From NCBI GenBank assembly GCA_002633005.1, contig NMRA01000404.1, positions 335,394 to 399,393 on the forward strand: a DNA stretch of 64,000 nucleotides, read 5' to 3'. The DNA comes from Phoronis australis (taxonomy: Eukaryota > Phoronida > Phoronidae). The position numbers and the translations under genes were made by a program. The notes beneath the pieces are model-generated. The model worked only from the letters and a program-made list of their open reading frames with translations. It did no database searches and was not told the DNA's origin. Below are positions 17,001 through 31,300 of the stretch, one piece after another (the stretch's first letter is position 1; every line of letters starts with the position of its first letter).

Positions 17001-19993
17001 ATGACGCTCGTAATCACTCAACATGGCGGCAAACCCATGTTCCTTATATGGATCGTGCTCATATTCGGTACCTTTAGTGGCAACTTTTCTGTCTTCCCGA
17101 CTGCTACCACGATGATGTTTGGATCAAAATACATACTTATTAACTATGGTATTCTTTTCACAGCAACCGTAAGTATCAAACGCAGTGTGCACGTCATTTC
17201 TCGGTACGTCAAGGCCTACAACCGTCGGGGAGGGGGTACAGCTGGTGGTTCCTTGTAGGGAGCTTCTATGAAAAAATACTTTAACGTAGAATTTTGTTCG
17301 AAGGACACTACCCTTTTGTAGAAATTCTTGTGCGGTAAATTCTAGGTCCCGAAGAGCAAAACATCTTTTTAAATGTTTAAAAGTGACACCACGTTGCTGA
17401 AAACTGAATAATTATTTCAACAAAAAATTTGAAAATGTAGATGATATTGAAAATCCTTCTGTAATTGTAGCGGGAAATCTGGCTTTTTGTAGATCTTCGT
17501 CACGGCTGGGAAAGTGGTCGTGAAAGTCATCCTACTGAGCAGTAGGTCACGTATACCTCTTGACCTCGATGGAAGTTCACCCCCGGTATATCAATGCACA
17601 TTATGCACGCCCGTAGCCGGGGGGGGGGGGGGGGTTCNAGAGGGTTCCCCGCGCAAAAGGTCCAGCCCCAGCATATCCTTTATGGATTGGATACAGATGA
17701 TCAACAACCCTAATTGTTGCAATTATTCCTGGCGCTGCTAACTACACTAATAACCAAGTTTTCCATATTCCTTCTGATTCAAAGTGTTTTACGTATTACA
17801 TCGGCCAGGTCGTACCCCGGCGGTCAACTTCGTCAAGTGTTGTGGGCACGCTTTGATTGTGTATTGATGGACGGACGTGTTTCGTTTTCATTCTTTTAAA
17901 TTAAATACTTCACTAGGCAATCCGATGTGTCCTTGCTCAAAAACCCGGCAGAAATTTAATTGACGTGTATGCTCATATTATTCCGACTAGGTCAAGACCT
18001 AATAAAATCCTTGGAATCTTGTAAATTATTGTCAGCGGTACTCGATGGCTGATTTCCAAGGTTACATGTCACTACACCGAAGGTTCATTACACCGAATGT
18101 TCAATATTCCGGAAGCAGCTCCACAACTCCGACAGTTTACTCCTCTGAATGCCTGGAAATGAGGCGAAACTGACATGGTAAAATACTGTGGCCTTGTCCA
18201 CTCAGTAACAATTGTAAAGTGCGTGCAAAAGATAAACATGGATTGCATTTTGTGGAAATGAGTTACATTCCACGGCAATCACCAACAATCGTGAGTCTTG
18301 TGTGAAGCAACTCGTTCTCACTGAACAATATCAGGGTTACGGGTGAAGACAGGATAGGGTAGCCTTCTACAATTAATTGCGACCTGGTCGAGCTCGTGGT
18401 TTCGTTGCAGTGGGAGGGGTAGAGGGGCAGAGGATAAACATTTCGATTGCACAGTGAAATGTTGCCATATTGACACGGATTTGGTGAATTTATCGTGATT
18501 AATGATTCATCAAAAACCTACTTCATATTTTCCTTTAAAACAACAAGTACAGTAGCCCAACATGGGCAAGAAATTAAATCCAAAGAAAGTGTTTTAGCTG
18601 TGCGTTGTTTTCGGCCTAAGTACACCACTACGTCTAGTAACAAAAGTATCGCGTATTTCTGCATACAGCAGTATCAAATAACATCTCAGTCCTAAGTTTC
18701 ACACAGACCTATGTAGTACACGTCTGGGAAGTAGTCTCCACAACGAAGGAAAATACCCCCATCATGGCCAGGATGAGTACACCCAACGGCTTGTCTTGAC
18801 TTCAATTATTTTCACTTGGCATCAGAACTAATTGGTGAAAAGATCTACGCATAAATATAAATTAAAATACTTCTTAAAATAACTTAGGTCCAGTGACAGA
18901 GAAATACACATTTATAGACCGATGAATAAAATTTTGATAACTTCAGTAACTGCACGTATCAGGCCCGTAGCCAGCACTGCGCGGGGGGTGGTTCGAGTTT
19001 CTAAAACTGTGACCTTTTGATTATACTTCACGAACGTCGACACTTGACTTTCCGGTTGCGCCGTTAAGCAGCTAAACTCGGCGAAAGGGAAATCCGTATG
19101 CACGGCAATGAATCTCGTCCCAATTTTCCTGAGATATCAGACCAAGGGAACTCGTAATCCCAGAAACAATTATATCAAGGACCTTACTGGGCGTGCCCCA
19201 GCCAAACTCGGATGTGTGGTCCTGAAAGTTCTATTTTTGGATTACTAAGCGTTACCCTCCGCCAATCTTTAAAAGCAGGCGTACTCGAATGAGTGATTAT
19301 GCCCCATCTCATACTCTGACATCGCACCTTTATTTAGTGGTCTGAGCTCGGACAGAGGAAAATGACGGCGGACATTTTATCAGGTTGTATTTCAGCGTGT
19401 TACTTAAGTTTCTCATACCGATGGAAATGGGAACATCCCATTACTCCGAAGATTCATTGACTCCGAATATAGGCCTAAGTTCCAGACCGCAGATACGCGG
19501 AGCTCGGGGGATTTTTTGTTTTAGCCTAATATTTGAAAACGTTGGATTTCATCAAAACCAACACTTGACACTGATATTCTTTTCGTCGATGTTTTCGTTT
19601 GCAGGTGGTCACAGCTCCAGTGGGTGCACTCTTGTCGATGACGTTACGGACAGTACTCGGTTGGTTTGGTATGTTTTGTCTCATGTCCGGGTTTGCCGGA
19701 GCAGGTACGTAGTACATGGAAATTCTGTTAACAGTAGAAGCTTAGTTTCCATGTATACATAAAAATGTACGTTTTATAGTCATAGTCTTGTCCGAGTGGT
19801 GCTACGTTTCGGGGTAAAAGTGCCTGCATTATAAAAGAATAAATTATTAACTGAACACTGAGAGAATCTTTTTTAAAACATGTCCCGTTATATTAAATTC
19901 TTCACGCGTACTTGTGCCTGCTCACCAGTTGTCTATTGTTCGTTTTCAGGGCTTGTCCTAGCTTATCTGTTTGACGACAGTGGTCAGCAATGA
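8052..19993 (+). CDS. Major facilitator superfamily transporter, oxalate/formate antiporter (OFA) type, 12 exons
   Basis: Exons: 8052-8139, 11028-11214, 12368-12494, 12783-12931, 13299-13416, 14377-14418, 14804-14895, 15824-15968, 16395-16517, 16959-17168, 19605-19704 and 19950-19993. The joined frame is 1425 nt (474 residues) with no stop until TGA at 19991. ATG codons at 8052 and 8061 are both in frame; the second matches the usual OFA start just before a Trp-rich first helix. Exon 6 could also end at 14469, which keeps phase and adds 17 residues. Family marks are WRGWMAILGGILVHVTLGTIYS at the first helix (partly quoted by family pattern), GRIFWGFLMDK after helix 8, and GNFSVFPTATTMMFG plus NYGILFTA near helices 10-11. 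Loops include a long acidic central linker (exons 6-8). OFA proteins carry small anions such as oxalate, formate, lactate or pyruvate across membranes; the substrate here is unknown. Vertebrates appear to lack a direct counterpart, to my knowledge. Confidence 0.9.
11355..11512. repeat. 51-bp tandem repeat, 3 copies
   Basis: Three diverged units containing TGACATGTCG, CAGCGTCAGA and CACGCCCATGAAGTTGTTTG repeat at a spacing of about 51 bp in the second intron of the OFA transporter gene. Confidence 0.85.
15500..15654. mobile_element. 155-bp MITE-like element, copy 1 (GGCGGAT ends)
   Basis: The left end CAGAGGCGGAT and right end ATCCGCCCCTG are imperfect terminal inverted repeats. GAGAC flanks both sides (15495-15499 and 15655-15659), consistent with a 5-bp target duplication, although target preference is possible. 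Related copies lie at 37326-37468 and, reversed, at 45654-45796. The element sits in an intron of the OFA transporter and carries no gene. Confidence 0.7.
17613..17660. other. G-run with one unresolved base in a repeat fragment
   Basis: A run of about 19 G is followed by TTC and an N at 17638 or nearby. The preceding CCCGTAGCC recurs near 18963 and 36166, so this is part of a dispersed repeat. The homopolymer and N mark a sequencing or assembly weak spot inside an intron. Confidence 0.6.
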
Positions 19994-22358
19994 GGCGGAT
20001 ACAGAACCTGAAGGGTGCACTATTCACTCCACTCCTTGTACGTGGGCTGCAGCGTTTTCTGTGCTCGTATTTGTTTCTCAAGGCTCGCTGTCCATGAACA
20101 GTCATAAGCCCAAACGAAATGTGATACACCTTTGTTTAAATACATAAAATTGGTAACTTCGTCTGCTTGTCGATGGATCCTAACAGCATCAAAGTTCGGG
20201 TAAAAAGTTAACAAGGACACGAGATTTGATTGCAGAGTGAATTTGAGATGGACTTGCATTCAAATGCAATGGGAATGTTAAAGTTGACGTGGGCGCATGT
20301 ACAGTTCTTAGTACACTGTGGTAAACTTTTGGCAACACCTGTAGCTCTATTTTATGTTTATTTATACAAATACATCAGACACATGCATATACCATTTTCA
20401 ACAGGTGCCTATCTTTGGCTGAATCAGTAAAATACAACATATATTTTATATTTGAAAAACCCTGATATAATATTGAAGTTACATTCAGCTTATTTTAACC
20501 CAGAGACCTAGACACATGTTAGTCAAGTTGCCATAAAATCCTCCAAGGAGTCATTTTGCCCTATCAGACTGTCTTGAGGTTATAAACAGAACCATCAGAC
20601 AGGTACATACCCGCTTCACTAAATTGCAACAGGATACCAACAAAATCTCTGGATGAAGTGAAATAAATGCCATTTTAATACAACTATACTTATACACATG
20701 TCATAACACCTATAATAACAGCATCGTAAATGTGGTAGCATTTTTATGACAATGATACAAGCTTTATAGTGATGGGGCACACTTTAAAGTACACAAGTAT
20801 CCCTCGGGTAAAATATGATCGTATCTCTTCCCTGTTCATAAACCAACTTTTCACACCTTCTACAGCACTTGGACAGATAAAATATCCTTTAAGCAGTCAT
20901 ATTTGAATACATGCATTTCTAGGATTTCTGCCCATGCTAGTTCCCATAAGATACTAATATTTCAATCATGTGGCGACCTCTGCTGCACAATTGTGAGATA
21001 TCAACAGTAACTTCAAGCACATTTCACACTCACTGGTCACATAAACACGTACAACATAACCTGAGCTGGGTTCCATACACAGAAGAAACTCTAAGAAACG
21101 CACAGAGTCTTTGTGAGATATCATATTGCATTACAAACGAGGCATAGGGTCACTAGCTTTTCTCACAAGTGTCGTGTGACAACAGAACTCGGCCCTTAAC
21201 ATATTACACATTGTTTTCATCATCACAATCTTCCTGAAGTGTGAGAACAACCACGCCCCCTACAGTTTGTGAACAAAGATGCCACTACAGTTTGCGAACA
21301 ACCATGCCCCTATAGTTTGTAAACAATCATGCCACTAAATCTAAACAACATTAGTGCCCATCTTTTTTCAAACTGCGGACACATTGGATAAGGTCTCAGT
21401 GTGCCACATGACAATTAAAACTTGCACAGAAGACATAAAAATACACGACATGGTAAGAGAGTCTTCTATATCCCACTTAACACACAATGAATACTGTGAT
21501 GAATACGGTCATTCCCTTGACATTGTTGACCCTGCCTGGACATTGAGACACCATAGATATAGACAACAGATTCACAACTCCCACATATTCTTGGGAAATA
21601 TCCTAGAGGAGGCTCCAACCTCTAAAAATAGCAATCTCAGCTTCTGGCTAGTGTATTGTGATGGGAAATTCTTGCTCTCTAGTACAACGAAAAATAATTA
21701 TTGAATTGCTATTCAAGGTCTTCCAATAGTAGACTCCAGACATTTTGAGAGGCACCGGCATGATTTTGAGCTTAAAATGAAACTTAAAGTGCAGTTGAAG
21801 TGTGAGATTGGCTTTTGAATAGGCCAGGTGATTATTTCTGGAGTATTAATATGAGCTTTATTTAAGAAGTAATAACGTTTTACATGCGTTGGATTTATTT
21901 AAACAACGATGTGAGTTAGGCAAAATCACCGATTCCCAAGGAAACGACCATGATTAGAAGACTAGCGGGAAGTAAAGAGTGCTATTTCTGCCAGGTGTCA
22001 CCAGTGAATAATGACATCACGGATTATGTGTAAAATCACAGATTTCGTCCATTGAAAATACATGGAGTTTGCAGTCCATGTACTATAGTCTATGGTGACA
22101 CCAAGAACACATGTATACACTTGACCCCATATCAGTCAACACCAAAGTGTTGTTGGAAACAATGCGTAACATACCCAGCTGCAACACCAGACTAATAAAA
22201 ATCTCCATGGTTACCATAGCTACACTACACTGTCAGAGATGTATTAACAAATGGTGCATGCCAATTACACCAAACAAAATGATCTACTTCTCCCGCAACA
22301 GCTGGGTGCAAGTGGGGTCATCGTCATAGTATCCGTCCATAATAACCTGATGAGGAAT
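19994..22358. other. Intergenic space between convergent OFA transporter and DLGAP5 genes
   Basis: The two genes end tail to tail here, so most of this stretch is probably 3' UTR. A plus-strand AATAAA at 20662-20667 and minus-strand signals (TTTATT on the plus strand near 20355 and 21857) allow overlapping transcripts, but the true ends cannot be read from sequence. No coding exon was recognised. Confidence 0.45.
21237..21340. repeat. About 31-bp imperfect tandem repeat, 3 to 4 copies
   Basis: Units contain GAACAACCACGCCCC, CTACAGTTTGTGAACAA and variants ending ATGCCACT. It lies in the shared 3' region of the transporter and DLGAP5 genes. Confidence 0.7.
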
Positions 22359-25300
22359 TTACTGGAAAGTTAGAGGTGAGAAGACCATAAGGTCACTAGC
22401 GACATCTTGTGTTGATGTCTGCGGTGGTGTGAACAGAAGATTGGCAGCCTGTAAGAGACAAAAACGACAAGTTAAGCGAGAATAGAATGTGACAAGATTT
22501 GTTGGCTACTCAAAGGGTAGTTTGCTGACAACAAAGGGTAGTTTGCTGACAACAAAGGGTAGTTTGCTGACTACAAAGGGTAGTTTGCTGACTACAAAGG
22601 GTAGTTTGCTGACTACAATGACTTCTGACAAGATATGTAGCCAATGACAGGTATGAATATTTTTAAACTTGTCTCACTTAATCCCACTGAAAAGAGCCTG
22701 TTATAGTCCATTGTGTTAGTAATATCTGTTTCTCATTTTTAGCCATGCAATTTGCTTGCGTGAAATGTTAATTTAAAACTACCAGTGACCTCAGTCTGCA
22801 GCGTCAATATTAGCCCTATTAGTGTTGTGAGGGTCATTTTCAGTCAGATCTTGAACTCCAATTTAACACTAATTCCTTTCTAGATACTTTAATAAGAATG
22901 CGCATATATTATGTAAACATGAATTAAGCAACAAAAACTCAGTTATGTATAACTGCTGTTTACAAAATAACACACGCATTGTTGGGATGAAGTACAGATC
23001 ACAAATTCTCCAAACTACTTCATATGACACAATCACCACAATACAGATCACAAATATTTTATCAAACTGGTAATGCATAGACGGCAGCAAGAAGTGGTCA
23101 GCTGTTCAGCAAGACAGTTTAAACATCAACTATCTGTACTTATCCCCTGGATGTATAGACATCGCCAGTTTGGCAAAACATCTGTGAAGTATAGAGCAAC
23201 AAATCTTGCATGGACTACTTTACCTGTGAAGATCCATTCACGTGTAAGTTAGCCATTTGTGTTGTCGGGGTGCCCCCTGTAGGAGGTGTGAATACAAACT
23301 CACTGTTGACCAGATGGCTAGCTGTTGGAGAAAATGAAAGTAGTAACAACAACAACAACAACAACAACAACAATAACAACAGGAATCTGTTTCATGAAAA
23401 GTGACTTATAAGACTTACGACAGAAATTTGGCCTTACTCTCCACATAACTATTTCTGAAAATTAATTGAATCTCACTTGAGCAAAAGCCTAAGTCTCTGA
23501 GAATGTATATATAACCTGAGATAATTTTTATGTATTATTTCTAGACTGTGATGTGCTCGTTTTTGTATGGCTAAAACTGTGGATTGTGAACACAAGATCA
23601 ACTGTCATGAAACAGAACCCAGTTAAATGCATGTTTTAGTGGACGTTAATGACTACTGTTACTTTATCACAATCCCCTGTCACTGACACAAAAATTGCAG
23701 TTTGAGTAAAATTACACTGTGACGTTTGTAAAACTTTGAGTTTAGAAGCCCACACTTGGCTTAACACAGATCCCCTGATACTTGGCACAGATCCCCTGAT
23801 ACTTGGTACAGATCCCCTGATACTTGGCACAGATCCCCTGATACTTGGTACAGATCCCCTGATACTTGTCACAGATCCCCTGATACTTGTCACAGATCCC
23901 CTGATACTTGTCACAGATCCCCTGATACTTGGCGCAGATCCCGATACTTGGTACAGATCCCCTGATACTTGGCATAGTGTAGTAATCAAGTAAATAATGT
24001 GTGACTGCACGCTACATTAGCAGCAGCAGACCTGAACAAAGTCAGCACAACACTGTCAACAAGACATACTTGGCCTGCTGAATGGAGTGCCAGGGAGCTT
24101 CTTGGAAGGGCTGCCCACCACGCTACTGGGACTGTTTGTAAAGCGAACACTCCGGCGCAGATTACGACTGGAAGACTTTGGAGTTTTCACAATATTGCTG
24201 GATCGTCTGGGAGTCTTGCGCACACCTCTCAATGGGTCATCAGGTGTGGCCAGCTTACTCTGGGTGTGCTCTGTAACGGAACAAACTGAGAGGATAAATG
24301 TACAATTATAGACAGACCAGGGGCTCATAAACAGGGTACTAGGTATGATCATCATACCTCAGATTTTCACAGGTGCACAATTGACTTATGATGGAGCCGG
24401 GCACTTCAGTATGAGCTTGTTCATCTCATAACAAGATAATCAAAACAGAATCACTTTATGAACATAACAGACGTGCTTCAGCAGTACTAACCCTGTTCAG
24501 ACATGCTACTCTGTGTGGGTACCAAGTACTTGCTAAAGAAGTCATCAGCGGGCTGCTCATCTTGTGAGAGTTCAAAGGTCGGAGCAGGTTTGTCATGTGA
24601 TGAGTGCAGTTTCAAAGCAGGAGAGTTGTTTGACTGGAGAGGGGTCAACAAAGACTTCCTTGTGCTGCGACGAGGGCTGCAAGAAAAAAAAAACAAACCA
24701 TCACCGTGAATCCAATCCACAAACGTTTCTACTGAAAACTTGTCAAATACAAACATTTCAAAACACTTGCAACAGTTAAATTTCGTACTTATTATTATGA
24801 TACTTAGGTTACACGGGTACTATGCAAAGTGGTAAATATATATCTACACACGTTTAATGACCAATCATGTGAAGCATAACTTGGGATATATATCTACATG
24901 CCTTTAATCAGTCAAGACAGAAAAGAGATACAATGATCATCGCTAACAGACAGTGTTTCTAAAAAAAAGAAAAACTGTAAAATGCAATTCAATGTTTGTT
25001 TATACCTCCTTCTACAAGGTGTCGCCTCCAGACTGTCCGGCGTGAACACGTTAGTACGGAGGAACATATTGACAGGAGTCTGGAACAAACGACATTCATG
25101 GTGAGATAACAAACCAACATGGAGTATGCAGCCACTAATACTGAAGACCAAGATACTCAATAACACTTCACAATAATACTTCACAATAATACTTCACAAT
25201 AACATTTCACAATAATAATTCTAGTAATAAGTTAAGCAATGTAAGCAACATATTTAGTGATCACAGATTACAAGTGTTTTCTCAGGACATTGGTCATTGA

Positions 25301-28300
25301 AGCAAATATTATCAACATAGCTCTATAGGTAACCAAAGGTCGCAAGTGTTTCCTCAATATATTGGCCATTACAACTGCTACAAACTCATCCTCCATCAAA
25401 TAAATAACTTTAGATTCAGACCACTTATAATTGTCTCAACCTCTTCATCACTGAAAAAGTATGACAGAGCCAATCACTCACACTAGGAGCTGAAGTCCTC
25501 CCCGTTTGTTTGCTTACTGACCGTCGGCCACTTGTATTCAGGCCTGGGGTCAACTTGTTTATAGACCGGGTCAACACAGCCTTCCTCAAGGGACTTCGCA
25601 CAGTCGGAGTGCCACCTATAGACAGAGTGTGAAAAATTACAAGGATCAGTATCACTATACTTCTATTTGTAGTATATTCACAAGTGAGATTGACGAGCCA
25701 CAGCACACAATAATATCAAACCAAAACAGATATGGTGGTGACTGTTCTTTTGGTGATATCAGAAATACAACTCTTTAGTCCTGTGAGAACACAAAAACAA
25801 CTTCCCTTTGATCCAATTTTAACTTCAGATGTGTAAGACAGGTGGAGCTGACATAACCAAAGCAAACCAAAGTGTCGTAGAAAGATGGTTATTGTATGAT
25901 GAAGGACTTTTTACGTGAAAAATTTGAATAAATATTACACCGCACAACAGGCAATCTGGCATCAAAGTATAATTGTAAAAAATGTGAATTCTCACCGTCT
26001 TAAATCTCCATCCACATGTGCCCTGTAGGTGGCCCCAAACATTTGTTCGGAAATAAACTAGCGCCATCTAGCTTGTGCAGCAGGGACTAATTATACTAAA
26101 ACTGGTGTTAATTTCACATTCTGCGATTGTCGTCGACTATCGTATCTAGTAATTATTTCACAACTGTTTATGGATAAAAGACAACTTTACACATAAACAT
26201 TTCAAAACGCTGACCTTCACAATGAGGTTTTGGGCTCCGAACCGGGGAGGTGATGGCAAAGAAGCCAGGAGCCTCGAATGTTTTCACCTCCTCAGCCATT
26301 TGGGTCTTTTTCTTCATCTGAGCCCGGAATGCTGCAAACTTTGACTTGGCTGCAGGCTTGGTAACAGCAGGCTTGACTGTGGTGGTCTTCTTTTTCTGAA
26401 GGATCACAAAGTGAAATTATGACTAAGTGCCATCTTGCAAAAGTCAGCTTTGTGTGCTTTTTCTGGAGAAACATTGTATTTGATCATCAAAGCTGGTAAC
26501 CAAGGAATAAATAAAAAGCTAAGACAGTATAATAAGAAATTAACCAGAAAATGCTTTCTGCTGAAAGCAAAGAGCATGTTAAAGAACACGGGCAACTCAA
26601 AGATTACGCTTATCTGACTTACTCATTGTGGAGTGCAGCAATAATAACAAGCCATCTGAGCCTGACTGAACTCTAAATAGTGCTATATATAACAGGCAAG
26701 AAAGAGAACCACACCCCCTCTTAACAATTCACAATCACTCTGTTCTTCACTCACCTTGACTACCTTCTTTGGTTCGTCCTTGACCCAGTTACGAGCCTTC
26801 AAAGCATCAAGGTCAGCGAACTTCTTGTCCACATCCTCTACCTATCATTGAAGAAATTCATCTATTGTCAGTTTACAATGACTCACACTACATATCAATG
26901 AATACATTCACCTATTGTAATGTAACGAATCAACAACAGATGGAAATAAATGAGAAAAAGTTAGTATGTTCTGATGACACAAAAAATCAAAACAAATAAT
27001 TTGACTCAAAGAAACATTCACAAAGGGAGATCTTATCAAGTTCATATCAATAACCAGTTGTATGAAACACACTGGGTGAGGGACCACACCACAATAACCA
27101 GTTACATGAAACACACTGGGTGAGGGACCACACCACAATAACCAGTTGTATGAAACACACTAGGTGAGGGACCACACCACAATAACCAGTTATATGGAAC
27201 ACACTGGGTGAGGGACCACACCACAATAACCAGTTGTATGGAACACACTGGGTGAGGGACCACACCACAATAACCAGTTATATGGAACACACTGGGTGAG
27301 GGACCACACCACAATATCAACAGGTGAGGTAATACCGTGAAACTCCTCTAGACATCTAATCATGTAAAACCACAGCCTTGCTCATGTACAACAACTCCAT
27401 CATAATATTATTAGATTATTAGAGCACATCTGCTTGAGAGGTCAAGTACAATAAGTATCTCATAAAGTCAGGCTGCTGACAGACAAAATAATGACATGGC
27501 GCCACTCTTACCTGGAAGTAAATCATGTCCCAGAATCCTTGCAGGTCAGAGCAAAGCGTTTCTTTCTCGCCAGTGCCGAACTCACAGTTGTCAACAAGGC
27601 CAGAGAATTGTTTGAACCTCTGGTTCATCAGCAGGTGTGCCTGTCCTATGGTGGTCCTAATCTGGCCAGTGACTGTGGTGAGAAGTATCTGGGTCATTGA
27701 CAGAGCATTGGAAAGGGCAAGGTGGTGGCAATACTAGCTTATCAGAGTTTGCATTCAACGCAGGATAAATGCCCAAGGTTTTGCCAACATTGCTTTCAGA
27801 CTATGAAGCAAGCACAGATATGGTTGCAAGTGACTATTTAAGTAAAACAATTAAATGGTATTCTTTCAAGTTTTAAAGTTTGAATTAAGGGGGTGTTAAA
27901 ATTAGTGTTAGCCTGCTCTCAGAAGGACTATATGAGATTGAAGATTGCACAATAGTTGGTGAGACCATTACTTACTGTCATCAGACAAGTCACTCTCATT
28001 CACCTGTGTCTCCCACTTGACACAGAGAGAGTTGAGACGTTCTGTCTCACTGACCAGGAGCCTCCTGAAGTATGCGACATTGTGTTCCTCTTCAGTCACG
28101 TCCATCAGGACCGGCTTGTCGTCCAAAATGGGCTTGTCATCCATGACAGACTTGTCGTCTATGATAGGTTTGTAGTCCACAACTGACTTGTCGTCCATAA
28201 TGGCCTTTTCATCAGTGACAGCCTTGTTCTTCGTGACGACCTTGTTGTCATTGGCAGCCACATCGTTCCTGATGACCTTGTTATCCATGGCAGCCATGTC

Positions 28301-31300
28301 GTCCATGGCAGGCAGGTCATCAAAGTCCACGGGCAGTGGCTCCACAGATTGGCCTGTATAGAAACACTTTCTACAGCTTCATGAAACACCAATACCTATC
28401 AAGATCTATTGTCCACAATGTAACTGTCATTCTCCACACAACTTGTGGCTCATTGAATGCATGTGCTTGTTATAGTTATATGTTTAGCAAAATTAGATTT
28501 TTCCCCAATGAAAATTTCCATGAGTATACCATGTACATTACAACACACTTCTTACTGATACTTGTAAGCTTTTGTTTCCTAAGGTCATAAGGTTAATGTC
28601 TACACTGTGTATTATGCCAAATGACTTGTGTGTTCAGTGAACACTTATACCAGCCAACCTCATCTGAGAATCATTAACTTACCCGGGCTCGTCAACTTGG
28701 GCGTCCGTCGACGTGTCTCTACCATAGGGCTGTGTGTGATCACATCCATCCTGAAACACAGACAAACAACTGACCACTGGCTACTCAGATGGTCACTTGA
28801 ATACAAACGGTGTGTATTGGACATGAATAGTCCGTGTCCAAATTTGTCAAATTCAGAAGTAGAATTTAAAACAGGACACACAGAATGATTTGCTTGTAAG
28901 CATTGGAAAGATTAAGATGATTTAAACTCCCGATTGATCGGTATTGCAAAGTCAAACGTTTATATCTATAAAGTAGCAGAGCAGGACTGTAATACAGTCA
29001 CATCAACCTCCCATCAGTCATTCTTACATTTTTGGGGTCTGAAAACAACAAGTATTGACCTCAGTGGAAGGTATAAATTAATGTCTTAATATTCAACTGA
29101 ATAGACTGAAACTCGAGAGCAATTCATCAGCAGACGGGCAATTGTGGGGAAAAAGCAATGTGACAACCTCAGTGCGTGTACTGGTAGCGCCACCTACTGC
29201 ACTGTAATGCACACATCAGCAACTCTTACTTTTCTTCAGGAGACATTGTCTGGAACCTCCTGGCCACCTGAGGTGTTCTCACCACAGAGGTCAGGGGTCG
29301 TTTCCCAGATGACCTGCCCAAGGTACGCCGGGGACCACTAACAGGAGTCTTGAAAGCTGCTGAGCCATTCTGCACTGTTTTAGTCTCGTTTGATGACACT
29401 TCGATCTTGTCAGTATGTCCGGCCTTGTCAGTATGTCCGGCCTTGTCAGTATCTTCTTTGGATTTATCAATCGCTGCTGAATCAAAATAGTTTCCTCTTA
29501 ATGAAGAGACTTTAGTGTAATATAAAGGGATAATTGACAAGTGTAAGGAGCCACAATAGACTAAATATCACAATAGTAAAGAGAGTTGCATAATGGCAAT
29601 TAAATCTGTTTAGCAAACCTCTTCAATTCACGTGTATCCTGGATCTCAAGCTCTATCAATGGTATGGTGGCGTGTTGAAATTACTGGAGCAAATAAAATG
29701 CAAAATATCTCTTGGTGAAAGCACTAAAGGTCATCTTCATCTCAGCCAATCATAAACAAGGGTTTACATTCATCTCAGCCAATCATAAACAAAGATTTAC
29801 ATAGTGCAACAATTTAACTTATTAAAGGTTATTACTCCTCAACACAATGCAAAACACAATTGCCAAACTTGTAAGTTTTTCCACTTCTGCTAATGATAGC
29901 AAGTTTTGCAATATCACAGCTGTTGCGTTCTAACCATGCAATGATGAAGTCAATTTGTACTCCAAATATATTTTTTATCCAGAAAATGAATGAAAAATTA
30001 CAGAGTGACAGTAAGCAATCACGAACACTCTGTGTGAAAAGCACTGAATAGGGATGTACCTAAGTATATCCCTGCTGTATAGGTGTTGGTTGCCAGTGCG
30101 CGTACCCAGCTAGTGTTTGGGAGACTCTGGGTTTGATTTCAAGTTAGAACAAGTAAAATTTTTCAAACAGAAGGGCTCGACGCTAAGCAGAATGTCAACT
30201 TGCTGAATGAGACCTTGTAAAAAAACCCAGGTGGGCAAATAGGAAATGAGGTCGCCAAAACGAGGATATCCCGTATGCAGGGGTGGAGAAGGTACGACTA
30301 CCATAAACAACGCATAGTTGACTGCAGAGGAAAATGACAAAACAGGATATGTGAAATGAAGGACCAATGAATAGAGGGTATGCCCATTAGAACACCCACA
30401 GAATGCCTGTGCAGCCTTTTTAGTCTAAACTGTTGGAATTCAATTGTGTGCTCGAGAATGACCAATTCTGCCCCTCCTGGCATAGTATTTTCCCCAAGCG
30501 TACCCTTTATCTAAGGGAAAAGCAAACGATCAGGGCCCATCTGTGCATGAGTTATGAAGCGAACATTATATTTTGTGCCAAAAATTCTGACTTTCATCTG
30601 TACTTCCTGTACAGTGAGCACTCGCTCAGATGTGTGCATGGTGACTAAGCGACAACTTGGGATTTTTACAAGGTCGCTAAAAGAAATCTCAGGTCACCAA
30701 ATAGAGTCCTGTAGAGGTAAATAAAGCCTATGTAATTAGGTGAAAAACTAATGCAGTGCTTTCCAAATAGAATTTTCATCATTGGATATTGAGTGCAGTG
30801 TTGAAGAGTATTCAGCCTACCTCCCAGTATAGCGCTTCATGGACAAACAAGAAAGCTAGACGCCACAGGATAATATGAGTATTGTAAAACACCTTTTAGT
30901 ATAATGATAAACCTACCTGGTGAACTGTGTGCTAGAGTTGTGGCAATAGGTGTTCTGGTCACTGTCACTGTGTTCAGCTGCCTTTTGGGTGTAGAACATC
31001 GTCTGTAGTAAAGCCAGAGTTAACACATACAGTGACCGCATGCAGTGACCGCACGCAGTGACCGCACGCAGTGACCGCATACAGTGACCGCATGGACAGT
31101 TTTCACTCATTTTCCAGCAGTTATCGTTTCCACAAAGTGTGTAATTATTGGAAATGGTTGTTGCCATGAATACTAGACATGAGATGCATGAGGAATTTCT
31201 ATTGTCGTTTTGATTAATTTTTTACAATTTTTAAAATTTTTTTCATTTTCCATGTGTATTCTATGAATGAACGTTATTTTTGTTGTTTTCCAGGTTTTCC

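Noticed and set aside
23762-23984. Regular 21-bp repeats considered as a CRISPR array
   Set aside because: Repeats are head to tail without unique spacers, and the context is an intron of an animal gene.
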